From Cymodocea nodosa (lineage: Eukaryota > Streptophyta > Magnoliopsida > Alismatales > Cymodoceaceae): a stretch of DNA of 64,000 bases. Under the pieces are notes generated by a model. It was given only the letters and a program-made list of their open reading frames with translations. It made no database searches and had not been told where the DNA came from. Of the stretch, positions 31,981 through 42,572 are shown one piece after another. Position 1 is the stretch's first letter. The number at the start of each line of letters is the position of its first letter. The stretch lies in assembly GCA_036874045.1 (NCBI GenBank), contig CM072341.1:6646501-6710500 (forward strand), written 5' to 3'. The position numbers and the translations under genes were made by a program.

Positions 31981-32144
31981 AAGCATGATAGATTGATCAC
32001 CTGTGGACGTACTCATGTTGGGGAACCACGTAAATTTGTTGTTCTTCGAATTCTCCACTCGCAATCCTCTCTTCCACGTTGATCTCTTCTCCACGCCACC
32101 CCTAGATGCTCCACGTTTGTTTGATCTTTCCGCACAACACAAGT

Positions 32145-33650
32145 GTTATGCATTTCTATCTATAATAGAACCTAAAAACATTGATGAGGCATTAAATGAT
32201 GAATTTTGGATTAGTGCCATGTAGGTAGAACTTAATCAATTTAGAAGAAATGAAGTTTGGGATTTAGTTCCTAAACCTTTAGATCATTCAATTATTGGTA
32301 CTAAATGGATATTTATGAATAAATCTGATGAATCAGGACAGGTTATTAGAAATAAGTCTAGGCTAGTAGCCCAAGGGTATTACCAATAGGAGGGAATAGA
32401 TTTTGAAAAAACCTTTGCACCTGTAGTTAGATTAGAATCTATTAGAATTTTTCTGGCTTTTGCTGCTCATATGAATTTTAAACTTTATCAAATGGATGTT
32501 AAAAGTGCATTTTTAAATGGTTTCATTAAAGAAGAAGTTTATGTTAGGCAACCACCTAGTTTTGCTGATGTTGATTTTCCTGAGCATGTTTACAAACTGA
32601 AGAAGGCCTTGTATGGTTTGAAACAAGCTTCGAGAGCTTGGTATGATATGCTGAAATCATTTCTATTAGATAATGGTTTTTCTATTGGTAAGGTTGACAA
32701 TACCTTATTCTTTAAGAAAAATCATCTAGGTTTGTTAGTTGTTCAGATTTATGTAGATGATATCATTTTTGGAGCAACTAATGAGATTTTAAGTAATAAG
32801 TTTGCAGATCAGATGAAAAATCAGTTTGAGTTGAGTTTAATGGGTGAGTTGACATTCTTTTTGGGATTGCAGATTAAACAAGTTGAAAAAGGAATTTTTG
32901 TATATCAAGAGAAATATACAAAGCAACTTTTAGAAAAATTTGGAATGAGTAACTACAAGTCCTCAGGCACTCCTATGAGTTCATCAATTAAATTGGATAA
33001 TGATGAATCTAGACCAGCTGTTGATATTACTAAATATAGAGGAATGATAGGTTCTCTTCTTTATTTAACAGCTTCTAGACCTAATATCATGTTCAGTGTT
33101 TGTGCCTGTGCTCATTTTCAAGCTCAACCAAAAGAATCTCACCTATCTATAGTTAAAAGGATAATGAAATACCTACAAGGAACTTCAAATTTTGGTTTAA
33201 TGTATTTCAAAGATAGCAGCTTGGATCTAATTGGATACAGTGATGCCGATTACGCTTGATGCAAATCTGATAGGAAGAGTACTAGTGGAACTTGCCAACT
33301 ATTTGGCAGTTCATTAATTTCATGGTTCAGTAAGAAGCAGAATTGTGTTGCCCTATCAACTACTGAAGCTGAATATGTTGCTGCTGCCCTATGCTGTGCA
33401 TAAATTCTTTGGATGAAACAAACTATGAAAGATTATGGAATTACTTATGGAAAAACTCCTATAAATTGTGACAGTAATAGTGCAATAAGTTTGTCAAAGA
33501 ACCCTGTGTTGCACTCTCAGGCAAAACATATTGAGATAAGACACCATTTTTTGAGAGATAATGTTATGAAGGATAACATTGAGCTGAATTTTGTTTCTAC
33601 TCATGAGCAGTTGGCAAATATTTTGACAAAGCCTCTTGAAGAAAAATAGT
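32145..33650 (+). pseudogene. Reverse transcriptase and RNase H (element D)
   Basis: D's pol resumes right after B: EPKNIDEALNDEFWISAM (about 32170-32223), a GTKWIFMNKSD block and ARLVAQGY (about 32300-32385). The long open stretch 32471-33259 then has [18 protein letters not shown] (first catalytic Asp, residue 9), [16 protein letters not shown] (about 46-61), the YVDD box (94-97), [15 protein letters not shown] and [16 protein letters not shown]. RNase H follows: GYSDADYA, then 33413-33649 with NCDSNSAISLSKNPVLHSQA and a terminal LANILTKPLEEK. These copy element RNA and strip the hybrid. Fossil with a few breaks. Confidence 0.87.
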
Positions 33651-35119
33651 TTATCAAATTGAGAAGAGATTTAGGAATATGCTGCCTAAATGATTTTTAG
33701 CTTTATCTACTATCTTTTATCTTCTATTTCTTTTATATTTACTTCACCATCTTCTTTTCTATTATCTGTTTTAATTATATTGAGTTAGTTTGATAATCTA
33801 TTTCTGTCTAATTCTTGTTTTGAGTTATTTCTTGAGAATATTTACAAATTATGTTTCTTCAAATTTTAAAACAAAAACATCACAACCAACACTCTTCTTG
33901 AGATGATTTTCTACTACGTTTATAAGTTACAATGATTTCTTACATCTATATTAAAATCAACTCAGATTAATTCATCAAAATTACTGGAGGCTTCTACTGC
34001 ACACATAGAATAATGCCACATGACACTTAGAATGGGGATCTAAATCTGAAAAATAGCCAAGTTACCTTAATTAATTCAGTGATTGTATGCCTATTTGCTA
34101 GACTGAATGTTTCTTGATTAGAAAATTTAGAGGTGTTTAATATGTAAGGGTAAAAAAAAACAAGGAAAAGTGGCTGGAAGCAATAAGACTCAAGATATTT
34201 AACCTGACATTGTCAAAATGTTTTTAACTTTCTACACTTTCAAATCTTTTTTTTCTAGTACTATCAAAGTGTTTGCCATTATCAAAAAAAAAAAATTGGA
34301 ATGTTTGTTGCAAAGAGCAACCAACACCAATTTAAAAAAAAAAAAACCTCTAATTATGGCTATGCAATACTAACAGTTTCATAATTTTCAAATATCTTCT
34401 TTTTCTCTTAGTTAATTACATAACAGACATGGTTAAGGGAAAATATACCTTGGGGTTGCTTCATGGAAATTTCAAACTAGCCGAAGAGAACATATTAAAT
34501 GTATCTAAATTTTTCTTTTCTAAAAACATTAAGTTCTAGCACTAAAGTTTATAACAACTGATTTCTTTAAGGTTAATAAGGTGAACCATACGATCAAGTC
34601 CTTATGCTATGTGAAATGTGTTATTTATCTTAATGTGGAATAATTTAGTAATTCTCCAACAATTAAAAAAAAAAATTTATATCTATATATATATATATAT
34701 AAACTAAAAACATTACAAAAATACAAATACCTCAACCAAAATATTTTTGATTTCTTTTATTCATAGTTTTAGGGAGAGTTTATTCTTTTTGATATGTCTG
34801 ATTTTCTCAATTTTAAATTTTTTTTAGTCAACATAATCAAATGCTTTTGGATCAAGTGGCTTATTTAGAACGACTTCTAAAAGAGAGGGATAATTTAATT
34901 CAAGAATTGTTATAGAAACAGTCAACTACACCTTAATTTCTTTGTTTTTTCCTTGTTTCCTTGGATGTAATTTTCATTTTTTTATGTGTATCCCAAAGGT
35001 TATTACTCTTAGTCAATACAATTACATTTTATTTTTCTCCGAGTATTCTTCATTTAATTGTCTACACTTTTTAATTCTAACAAAGGGGGAGAATTTATAT
35101 GTTTACAGTTTTGTCATCA
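33651..35119 (+). other. 3' region of element D, mostly non-coding
   Basis: About 1.5 kb of AT-rich sequence between RNase H and the polypurine tract, the place where elements H and C carry their extra ORF. No such domain is visible here. One short coding-like segment at 34841-34915 (LLDQVAYLERLLKERDNLIQ) has leucine spacing like a coiled coil and follows a TTTTTTTTAG run that resembles a plant splice acceptor. It may be the remains of an env-position ORF tail. AT dinucleotide run at about 34680-34702. Confidence 0.5.
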
Positions 35120-35135
35120 TCAAAAAGAGGGAGAT
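35120..35135 (+). other. Polypurine tract of element D
   Basis: CAAAAAGAGGGAGATT directly before TGTTAG, preceded by TTTTGTCATCAT, the same arrangement as in H and C. Confidence 0.85.
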
Positions 35136-36917
35136 TGTTAGTTCATTTATTTTATCAGTTAATTTTGATGATGCAAAATATGTGGTTTAATTATTTCTGC
35201 CATAGTTTAGATGTTCTTTTACTCAAATGAATTTTGGCTAACTACTATGTACTCAAAGTCTTTTAAATTAAATTTTGACAGGTTATTATGTCTATAGTGT
35301 GTTGATTAGAGAGTTATTCTATAAGTCACCAAATAGAACTGGCCCAATTGGATGGTTAAGTCTTTCACTTGGTTTTTCAGACAGTTATATCAGTAACTAT
35401 CTGAAAAGTATTTTACCTTCGGTGAGTTAAGTCTTTTTATGTTTGGATATGATTTTTTTATGGTAAGTCTCTGAAATCCCTTTGGTTTCGGATAGTTAAG
35501 GTTTTTCTTTCCGGATAGTCAGCTGTTTCTTTGTTTTAATATATTTTCGGTTACTTTCTTCTAAAGGACACGTGTCAGTCTCTCATCACTTGACTTAAGT
35601 GACTTTTTGGAAGGTTACGATGTAACTATCCGAAAACTCTTAAGAATCGGAGAGTTATCTTCAATAAGTATCCGAAAACTATTTTAAGCTTTGGATGGTT
35701 GAGTTTTCTTTTATTTTCTGACTTAAGTGACTTTTCGAAAGGTTACCTATGTAACTATCCGAAATGACTTAAGGATTAGAGAGTTATCTTTTTAAGTATC
35801 CGAAACATGTTCACTCTATTGGATAGTTTATTTTTTAACGCGGTTTTTGTAGGACACGTGTTTCATTTCTAATGCATGACTTAAGTGGTCTTTCGGTAAG
35901 TTATTTCCAACTATCCGAAATGATTTTGAGTTTTGGTAAGTTATCTGTTTAAGTCTCCGATTTTCTAAAAGCCTTTATCTGTTTAAGTCTCTGATTTTCT
36001 TAAAGCCTTCGAAGATTCTATTTTTACAAAAACTGCAACTATTATTAATTGACTAATCTTTTTGGTAAGATATCTTTTGATTGCAGATCTCAACTTTAAT
36101 ATGATTGAAGGTTGCCGAAAATGAATTCCTGCATAAGGCATCTGACCATTTCAGAATTCTTTCCACTTATGCAAATCTCAAAGGAAAAATAAAAAGGGTT
36201 TTACAGAAAACTGAAGTACACACACAGAATTTTTTAACACTCGAAAAGGAGAATTTGTCTGCTTAGCAATTCTGAAAACACTTTGAAGATTCGTTTGCAA
36301 CAAAGTCCAGAAGATCAACCGCTGTAGATCAATCAAGAATTCTCCTCAGAGCTTCTGTGTCAACTCTTCATAGAAGTTGATCTGGTGTTGTGTGTCAGTG
36401 ACTCCTGAGTTTAAATTATCTTCTCGTTTACTTGAAAACCTAAACTCACAAGGGTGTTGTGAGTATACCTTCACAAGGTCGGGGCCTTGGTGAAGAGAGT
36501 GAAGTGTGATACTTCACTTACTCAAGCTTGGGGTCTTGAGTACACAAAGTTGGTGCTTTGTGTGAGGTTTTTGTTTAGCCTTTAAAAAACATCTATAAGG
36601 TTGTTGCTTAACCTGCAAAAGTAACTTGTGTAAGGTTGTTGCTTAGCCTACAAAAGCAACTTGTTTAAGGTTTGTGCTTAGCCTTAAAAGCACTTAGTGG
36701 AATTCTCAAGGTTGTGGCCTTGAGGAGTGGACTACCTAGTTTGGGGAACCACTATAAATCTTTCTATGTTCTTTAATTTTTGCTCTACGAGTTTTTAATT
36801 CTAAAATCAATTAATCAGGGTTCATTAGTGTCAACAGCTTCCAAAATTTTTTAAAAGCAAAATAAACTTGATTAGGACACTATTCACCCCCCTCTAGTGT
36901 GCCATTCAATCCTTTCA
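35136..36917 (+). repeat. 3' LTR of element D (1782 bp)
   Basis: TGTTAGTTCATTT to CAATCCTTTCA, with TATTCACCCCCCTCTAGTGTG near its end. The match to 3425-5181 extends over the whole length. AAAAG (36918-36922) follows and then element G coding sequence. Confidence 0.9.
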
Positions 36918-36922
36918 AAAAG

Positions 36923-37443
36923 ATATCCCATTTTTGTTCAACCAAGAGTGCAAGGAAGCATTTTATAAGATTAAGAATCAACTAGTATCATCCCCTATTG
37001 TCCAATCTCCTAATTAGGCATATCCTTTTGAGGTTATGTGTGATGCTTTTGATTTTGTAGTAGGGGTTGTGTTGGGACAAAAGATTGATAAACTTTCATA
37101 TGTAATTTGTTATGCTAGCAAAACCCTCAATGATGCTTAGCTCAATTATGCAATCACTAAGAAAGAACTTTTAGCTGTTGTGTTTGCTTTGGAGAAATTT
37201 AGGTTATATTTGATTGGAGCCAAAGTAATTGTTTATATAGATCATGCAGCATTAAAGTATTTGTTGGCAAAGAAGGATGCCAAGTCACGTTTGATGAGAT
37301 GGATTTTATTGTTGTAGGAATTTGACATTGAAATCAAAGACAAGAAAGGATGTGAAAATGTTGTAGCTGATCATTTATCTAGACTACAATTAGCACCCTC
37401 AAATTCAGAAGTTGGAGAGTCATTTCCTGATGAGCAAGTTTTA
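36923..37443 (+). pseudogene. Ty3/gypsy RNase H region (element G)
   Basis: G resumes after D with FLFNQECKEAFYKIKNQLVS, then the RNase H-like domain: MCDAFDFVVGVVLGQ (about 37038-37080, first Asp), [20 protein letters not shown] (about 37151-37210, with Glu) and [20 protein letters not shown] (about 37236-37295, with Asp). [17 protein letters not shown] block (about 37342-37390) follows, the usual link to integrase. Typical for plant Ty3/gypsy. Fossil with a few breaks. Confidence 0.85.
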
Positions 37444-38760
37444 ATGGTTAATGCCATCTCATGGTTTGCAGATATTGTTAATTATTTAGTCATGGGATCG
37501 ATGCCACATGATTGGACAAGGCAGGATAAGAAGATCTTCTTGTCTCGAGTTAAGTATTTTTACTGGGATGATCCTTATTTGTTTAAGCAATGCCTAGACT
37601 TGATCTTGAGGCATTGCATCCCTAACAATGAAGTTAGGAGTATTCTTTCCTTTTGCCATGACCAAGCATGTGGGGGACATTTCAGCTCGGGGAAAACTAC
37701 TACTAAGGTGCTACAGTGTGGATTTTACTGGCCAACTTTATTCAAGGATGCACATCAGTATTGTATAAGTTGTGCCAGATGTCAACAATTGGGAAAAATT
37801 TCAAAGAGGAACATGATGCCTCTCAACCCCATTATTGAAGTTGAGGTATTTGATGTTTGGGGGATTGACTTCATGGGCCCATTTCCCATTTCAGCAGGAT
37901 ATCTTTATGTGTTGTTGGCAGTTGATTATGTTTTCAAGTGGATTAAAGTTATCCCTACCAGAACTAATGATAACAAGGTAGTTGTGAAATTTGTAAGAAA
38001 TAATATTATATCAAGGTTTGGTATACCTAAAGCTATTATAAGTGATAGGGGCACGCATTTCTGCAATAGAAGTTTTAAGGCTTTAATGAGAAAATATGGA
38101 ATTGTGCATAAAATTGCTACCCATTATCACCCCCAAACATGTGGTCAAGTTGAGAGTGCTAATAAACAAATTAAGATAATTTTGGAAAACATGGTTAACC
38201 ACACAAGAAGGGATTGGGTAAACAAGCTAGTGGATGCACTATGGGCGTACCAAACTGCTTACAAGACTACCCTTGGAATGACCCCCTATAGAATGGTATA
38301 TGGGAAAGCTTGTCACTTGCCGGCAGAAGTGGAACACAAAGCTTTTTGGGCTATAAAGAAACTCAATTTGGATTTAGAAGTAGCTGGCCTACTTAGGAAG
38401 TTTCAATTGGCAAAATTAGAGGAGATGAGGGATGAAGCATATGTAAGAACTGTCTCAGGGAAAGAGAAACTAAAAGCTATTCATGATAAAAAGATAAGTA
38501 AGAAATCATTTGTCTCTGGACAAGATGTTTGGTTGTATATGTCTAGGCTTCATACCCATCTTGGTAAGTTAAGATCTCGTTGGGCTGGGCCTTTTGTGGT
38601 GCATAAGGTATATCCTTATGGTTCCGTAGATATCAAGAATCCTAAAGACCACACCATTTTCAAGGTTAATGGACAAAGGCTCAAGCCTATCTTGAAGACA
38701 CCTATTAGTATTGATTTTAGAGCTAGAGAGGAGAATTTGCAAGAACCTCAATATGAATAA
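37444..38760 (+). CDS. Ty3/gypsy (Athila-like) integrase (element G)
   Basis: Open frame of 438 residues and the best-kept coding block in the window. The zinc-binding region lies at about 71-113 (GGHF at 77-80, AHQYC at 103-107, CARC at 110-113). The core has Asp142 in WGIDFMG, Asp201 in SDRGTHF and Glu237 in [11 protein letters not shown], a D,D-35-E spacing. The C-terminal part has [18 protein letters not shown] (about 292-309) and [20 protein letters not shown] followed by [10 protein letters not shown]. This enzyme joins element DNA to the host chromosome. The real protein would be part of a longer polyprotein, so the ATG here is simply the first one. A related copy lies at 52850-53970. 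Confidence 0.9.
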   Translation: MVNAISWFADIVNYLVMGSMPHDWTRQDKKIFLSRVKYFYWDDPYLFKQCLDLILRHCIPNNEVRSILSFCHDQACGGHFSSGKTTTKVLQCGFYWPTLFKDAHQYCISCARCQQLGKISKRNMMPLNPIIEVEVFDVWGIDFMGPFPISAGYLYVLLAVDYVFKWIKVIPTRTNDNKVVVKFVRNNIISRFGIPKAIISDRGTHFCNRSFKALMRKYGIVHKIATHYHPQTCGQVESANKQIKIILENMVNHTRRDWVNKLVDALWAYQTAYKTTLGMTPYRMVYGKACHLPAEVEHKAFWAIKKLNLDLEVAGLLRKFQLAKLEEMRDEAYVRTVSGKEKLKAIHDKKISKKSFVSGQDVWLYMSRLHTHLGKLRSRWAGPFVVHKVYPYGSVDIKNPKDHTIFKVNGQRLKPILKTPISIDFRAREENLQEPQYE

Positions 38761-40827
38761 ATGGAATAGCAGATTTTGTTTTCTTTTCCTTTTATCTTTG
38801 TTTTGTGTGTTTTCTTTTAGTTTGTTTCACTATCTTAGTTTAGTTTAGTAGTTAGAAGTTTTATTTTATTTTACTCTTTTGTTGTCTATTTTTTTTATCT
38901 GTGGTATTATGGGAGTGTGTTCTTATTTTATTGTATGGAGATTATTTGATGTGCATTATTGTTATAATTGTTGTTTCATTGTTGAAATTCATGTTTATTA
39001 TTTCATGTGCTTAAATACTTATTATTGTTTTATCATAAATGTTGCTTATCCACATGTAGCTCTTGTAGAAGTTTTTTTTCATAGGTTTAACACATGGAGA
39101 CTACAAAAGCTAGAAAAAATCGTTAATCAAATGGGAAGGCAACACAACAAGCACAACCAACAAAAGCAACATGGGTAGAAAAAGGAAAAGCTCATGTCAC
39201 CACAGCACAACCATCTACAAGCGCAGGAAATTCCAATGTTGTAATAGAAAAGTTTGTGCTCACCTCTAAGAAGCGCTATGAAGATGATTACATCTGTTAC
39301 TTTGATAGGACAAACAAAGGCAAAGAGCCAAAGATGACGAATGCGAAACCACGAAAGAAGATGGATGCAGAAATTCAACGCTTTATTGATCAAATTGACT
39401 AGGGTTTTTCTTTCTTTGATTAGCATATAATTTAATGATGCATGAATAAGACAACATGTAGTAGGCTAAAACAGTTATTTCATTACAGATTATGTTGTAT
39501 TATCTTCAAATTATAGCAAATACCTTTAGTACATACCTTATATGTAATTTTCAAGATATTTTTCTAACAAGAATTCCACACAGGCATCACAGGTATGGAA
39601 TAAGGTTTGACTTTAAGTGACTTCAGTTTGGTATGATATCTATATCCCCTCTTTTATATTACATTGAGGACAATGTCAAATTTAAGCATGGGGGGAAAGT
39701 GAATTTCATTTCATTACAATTGCTTTGATAGGCTCATATTTTAAAATTTTAGATACATATCTAGATGCATGATTTTATTGTATTTTTACTTGAAAAACAC
39801 ACTTGATGAGATTGTCTATTCAGTTGTCACTATTAGATTTCATGGGACAACCTCATTTCCTTTTGAGTGGTGAGACTCCAAGACCAAAAAGCATAGAACC
39901 TAATAGTGATGTTCTCCAAAGAAGATGAGTTTATGCTATTTGTGTTTTGAGTTGAGTCTTCCTGGTCACTTGAACTTACGCCTTGTTATTTTTATACACC
40001 TTTTATGAGTGATCCCTAAGCCAAGTGCCACCATAATCAGGTTATTCATTACATGACCTTTGGTGAGATATTTAGGACCCTCCCAAACTTCTACGAGATT
40101 TTGAAGGATATGTTTAGGAAAACACCTAAGTTATCACATCTAGCATGCTAAGGAGTTTCTTGGGGTAGGTTAGGCTTAATGGTGAAATAAGGTGTTTGAT
40201 ACCATTGGAAAATTCTATTGTTGAAAAAAAAAAAGAGAAGAAAAAAAAAAGGCCAAAGTGGCAAAAAAAAAAGAAAAAAGAAATTGAAATGAAAAGAGAA
40301 AGGAAAAAAAGTAGAAAAGAAAAACAAGAGCTTTCAATGTAGAAAGGGGCTTGGAGACATATGGGATGTGAGGAAGTAGTGGGCTTTCTCAAGTGTCTAG
40401 CTTCTTTTATTTTCTTGAGAGTGGGTTGATTAGCACGCTATGATGTTGATACTTTGGTTGTTCATTCTAAGCATTTTCTAACTTATCTCATTTGAAAGGA
40501 GGGAGTTAGTCACTACCACATATTTCTTTCATTTGATTCATTGTCATATTGTTATACAATGAGATTTTTCTTGAGTAGTGAGGGTGTGAATCCCTTTTGT
40601 TCAAGGCAAAATAGTTCTTGCAGACAAGTGACTTCTCATTCCTAGAGTGTAAACTTGTTGAAACTGGAGGACATTGTGAGAGATTGTGATATTAGTTTGA
40701 GCCACCACCATGCCCAACAAGTTCAATAGTGACAAGTGAACTAAATAATTTTTCGTGTGATTTCAAGTTTTTGATTTTAGTTGTTTTTATTACTCGGGAA
40801 GAGTAAAAGTTTAAGCATGGGGGAGTT
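38761..40827 (+). other. Long 3' region of element G
   Basis: About 2 kb after integrase. A weak coding-like stretch at about 39090-39400 (Lys/Gln-rich, ending AEIQRFIDQID) could be the start of the extra ORF of Athila-like elements. At 39655-39700 is the ACATTGAGGACAATGT..TTTAAGCATGGGGGGA block that precedes 3' ends in many plant gypsy elements, and a second TTTAAGCATGGGGGA lies at 40811-40825, right next to the LTR. Between them is a strongly purine-rich run (40219-40330). No clear gene. Confidence 0.55.
40811..40827 (+). other. Polypurine tract of element G
   Basis: TTTAAGCATGGGGGAGT ends immediately before TGTTTGGATT, the LTR start. The earlier twin at 39682-39699 is not followed by an LTR. 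Confidence 0.75.
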
Positions 40828-42459
40828 TGTTTGGATTAAAATGTTGCATATTTTTATAGGATCTTATTGGTTAAATAGATTTACATGAGATTATTAAAGT
40901 CATATTATGCATTTATTTCATTATTTAACCAATAAGAACCAATCCCCATTTTTATACAGTTAAAAGTAGGAAATTATTTCAAACATGCATCATTTATGAA
41001 TTTTATGGATGACTTGATACTTTGATATATTTATTGTTATGAAAAGTTTATAATTCAATAAAAGATCATGGAAATTGAAGATTGGAGGAAGAAAATCAAG
41101 TGGGATTTAATCCCAATCATTGAATCAAAGATAGATCTCCAAACTTGGAAACTCTCCTTATAAAAGAGAGTGATGCACATCTAGGGCTCTTCTCTTGGGA
41201 CTCTTTTGTTTTCCACCTCCAACACCACCAGTCGTCACCCCCTCTTAGAGCTCCACGTCTTGAAGCAAGGAAGGAGAACGTCGGTCATTCCACCACCTCT
41301 CTTCAACTCGGATCTCATCATCTTCATTCCACAAGTCATCTCCAATGTGAAAGCCTTCATCCCACATCTTGGAGTAGGGACGTCTACCTTCAAAAGGGTT
41401 CTCTTCTTCATTTGTGAGGTTCCACAAATCATTTCTCCACTTTCCCCTCTTCTTTGACTTCAGATGTATCACATTTTATTATGTTTCATGTAGGTAGTTA
41501 TTTATGTTCTTAGTTTTCATTGTAATAGGGTAAAAGTAGAAAACATATTTGTTTTTATTTGTTTGTTCCTTTTTGAATCCGTGAATCTTTGTTATTTTCA
41601 TCTGAAAATTGTAAAAACAGGTGCTGTTATTGATATATATTCATATATTATTGTTTGTTGATGTTGAAATCCGGATATTACATTCTGTTATGCATGAAAC
41701 AACATAGAATTCGTTGAAGGTTGTGCATGTTGTTTACAGATTTGCAATTTTGTTGATCTGTTTTTATTCCAAGAGTTCATATGCGTTCTGGAGTGATTTT
41801 GTTTAACTGAAAATTCTGAAAAAAATCATCATCGTGCTATTATAAGTCTTCTACGATTCTCTAAAATTTCATAGCAATCTGAGAAGATTTGATGCCATTT
41901 TGAAGATATAACTATATTGAGCACAGAATTCAGTCTAAGACTCTTTTGTCGTGATTGTAACACATTTTTCTTACAACTCAGATCACATAAAAATTAGAAT
42001 AAATATTTCATTAATATCTACATCCTATCTATTTTACAACTCATTTGATTTTGGAATTTTTGGTTGAGTAATGCACGATTTATAAGGTTTTTAAGATACT
42101 GTTGTTAACGTAGAAGTTTCCAATTTTATGCATCATTTTCAATGTCTGAATTTTCAGTCATAACATGCGTGCGTTTTTAAGTGTGAAAATTTTTATCTAA
42201 AGTCCACATTAACAGATCTGATTGAGATTAAATTTTAAGTCTAATCTATTGATTGGTCGATAAATTAAAAATCAGTGGACTTACCTTTTTCGTAGTCTAG
42301 TCTATATTTGAAAAGTATTTGCTTGCCATATTCTTGTAATTAGAATCCTAGATTATCCCCATTTCCTTGTGGTTCAACCTGTACTTGCCGACATACTTCA
42401 TTGGACATCGTGCACTTGCAATTTATAAATTTTAAAACTTCTAAAAAAAAATCCAAACA
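40828..42459 (+). repeat. 3' LTR of element G (1632 bp)
   Basis: Starts TGTTTGGATT and ends AATCCAAACA, a perfect 10-base terminal inverted pair. The polypurine tract precedes it. The + strand GGAAACTCTCCTTATAAAAGAGAG (about 41148-41170) contains a TATA-like box (TATAAAAG, 41159-41166). The partner LTR is outside the window. Confidence 0.85.
41159..41166 (+). promoter_or_regulatory. Putative LTR TATA box (element G)
   Basis: TATAAAAG in CTCCTTATAAAAGAGAG, about 330 bases into the LTR, is the best promoter candidate. Start of transcription would be near 41190. Confidence 0.5.
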
Positions 42460-42572
42460 CTTAGGTTCTCAATTCCCTAGCAACGGCGCCAGAAAACTTG
42501 TATTGATTGCAAAAGGTTAGATCACACAATTGGTCGTCGTCAACGGTGCTAGAAATGCTTGTTCTTGGGTTT
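42460..42572 (-). other. Gypsy-type primer-site remnant beside J1
   Basis: The + strand CCCTAGCAACGGCGCCAGAAAACTTG (about 42474-42499) is the reverse of TGGCGCCGTTGCTAGGG, the usual primer site of plant Tat/Athila-type gypsy elements. A weaker echo (CAACGGTGCTAGAAATGCTTG) follows at 42541-42561, just before J1. It implies that a minus-strand gypsy element once lay to the left, now occupied by G. Confidence 0.55.

Larger units (their letters stand above)
16218..32139 (+). mobile_element. Element B: Tork/Tnt1-like Ty1/copia, split by element C
   Basis: Own length about 5.3 kb. Parts: 5' LTR (16218-16588), primer site (16591-16602), gag (17154-17890), protease (17990-18300), integrase (18380-19300), RT (19500-20540), RNase H (20570-21087), polypurine tract (21144-21155) and 3' LTR (21156-21374 plus 31986-32139). 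It is flanked by the duplication CAAGT (16213-16217 and 32140-32144), and D's coding sequence resumes across it. About 155 bases of the two LTRs compared by eye differ by roughly 6%. Small LTRs and gag with KIEKFDGKNSFNLWKIKM point to the Tork/Tnt1 group. Broken, with about ten breaks. Confidence 0.9.
21156..32139 (+). repeat. 3' LTR of element B, split by element C
   Basis: The parts are 21156-21374 and 31986-32139. Joining points carry AAGCA on both sides of C. The LTR ends CGCACAACA at 32139, followed by CAAGT, the second copy of B's target duplication, and then the RT of element D. Confidence 0.9.
3425..36917 (+). mobile_element. Element D: SIRE/Maximus-like Ty1/copia, about 9.1 kb of its own sequence
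   Basis: Full outline present: 5' LTR (3425-5181), primer binding site (5184-5195), gag (5235-5767 and 14215-14640), protease and integrase (14760-16217), RT and RNase H (32145-33650), 3' region (33651-35119), polypurine tract and 3' LTR (35136-36917). Both ends carry the 5-bp target duplication AAAAG (3420-3424 and 36918-36922), and element G's coding sequence resumes across the site. Two stacks of later insertions (F with E and A; B with C) swell it to 33.5 kb. Comparing about 215 bases of the two LTRs by eye gives roughly 6% difference, mostly transitions, suggesting an age of a couple of million years under commonly used plant rates. Broken, with roughly ten breaks. Confidence 0.88.
2501..42459 (+). 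mobile_element. Element G: Athila-like Ty3/gypsy, interrupted by elements H and D
   Basis: The visible parts in order are reverse transcriptase (2501-3424), then, past the inserted element D, RNase H (36923-37440), integrase (37444-38757), a long 3' region with two polypurine-type sites (38761-40827) and a 3' LTR (40828-42459). RT-RNase H-integrase order and the motifs fit the Athila branch of Ty3/gypsy. The 5' part is outside the window. The copy is broken: a handful of breaks are visible in the RT-RNase H part, while the integrase part reads openly. It is the oldest layer of the nest because H and D are inserted in it. Right flank after the LTR is CTTAG; the left flank is not visible. Confidence 0.85.

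Noticed and set aside
34942-35190. Hydrophobic 82-residue frame before the 3' LTR of D
   Set aside because: It runs through the polypurine tract into the LTR and has no counterpart in the other elements; chance frame in T-rich DNA.
40126-40392. Phe/Ser-rich 88-residue minus-strand frame that looks like a membrane protein
   Set aside because: It is the complement of the long purine run in element G.
41145-41472. Several overlapping frames inside the G LTR
   Set aside because: They lie in LTR leader sequence just around the TATA box on both strands, with no family resemblance.
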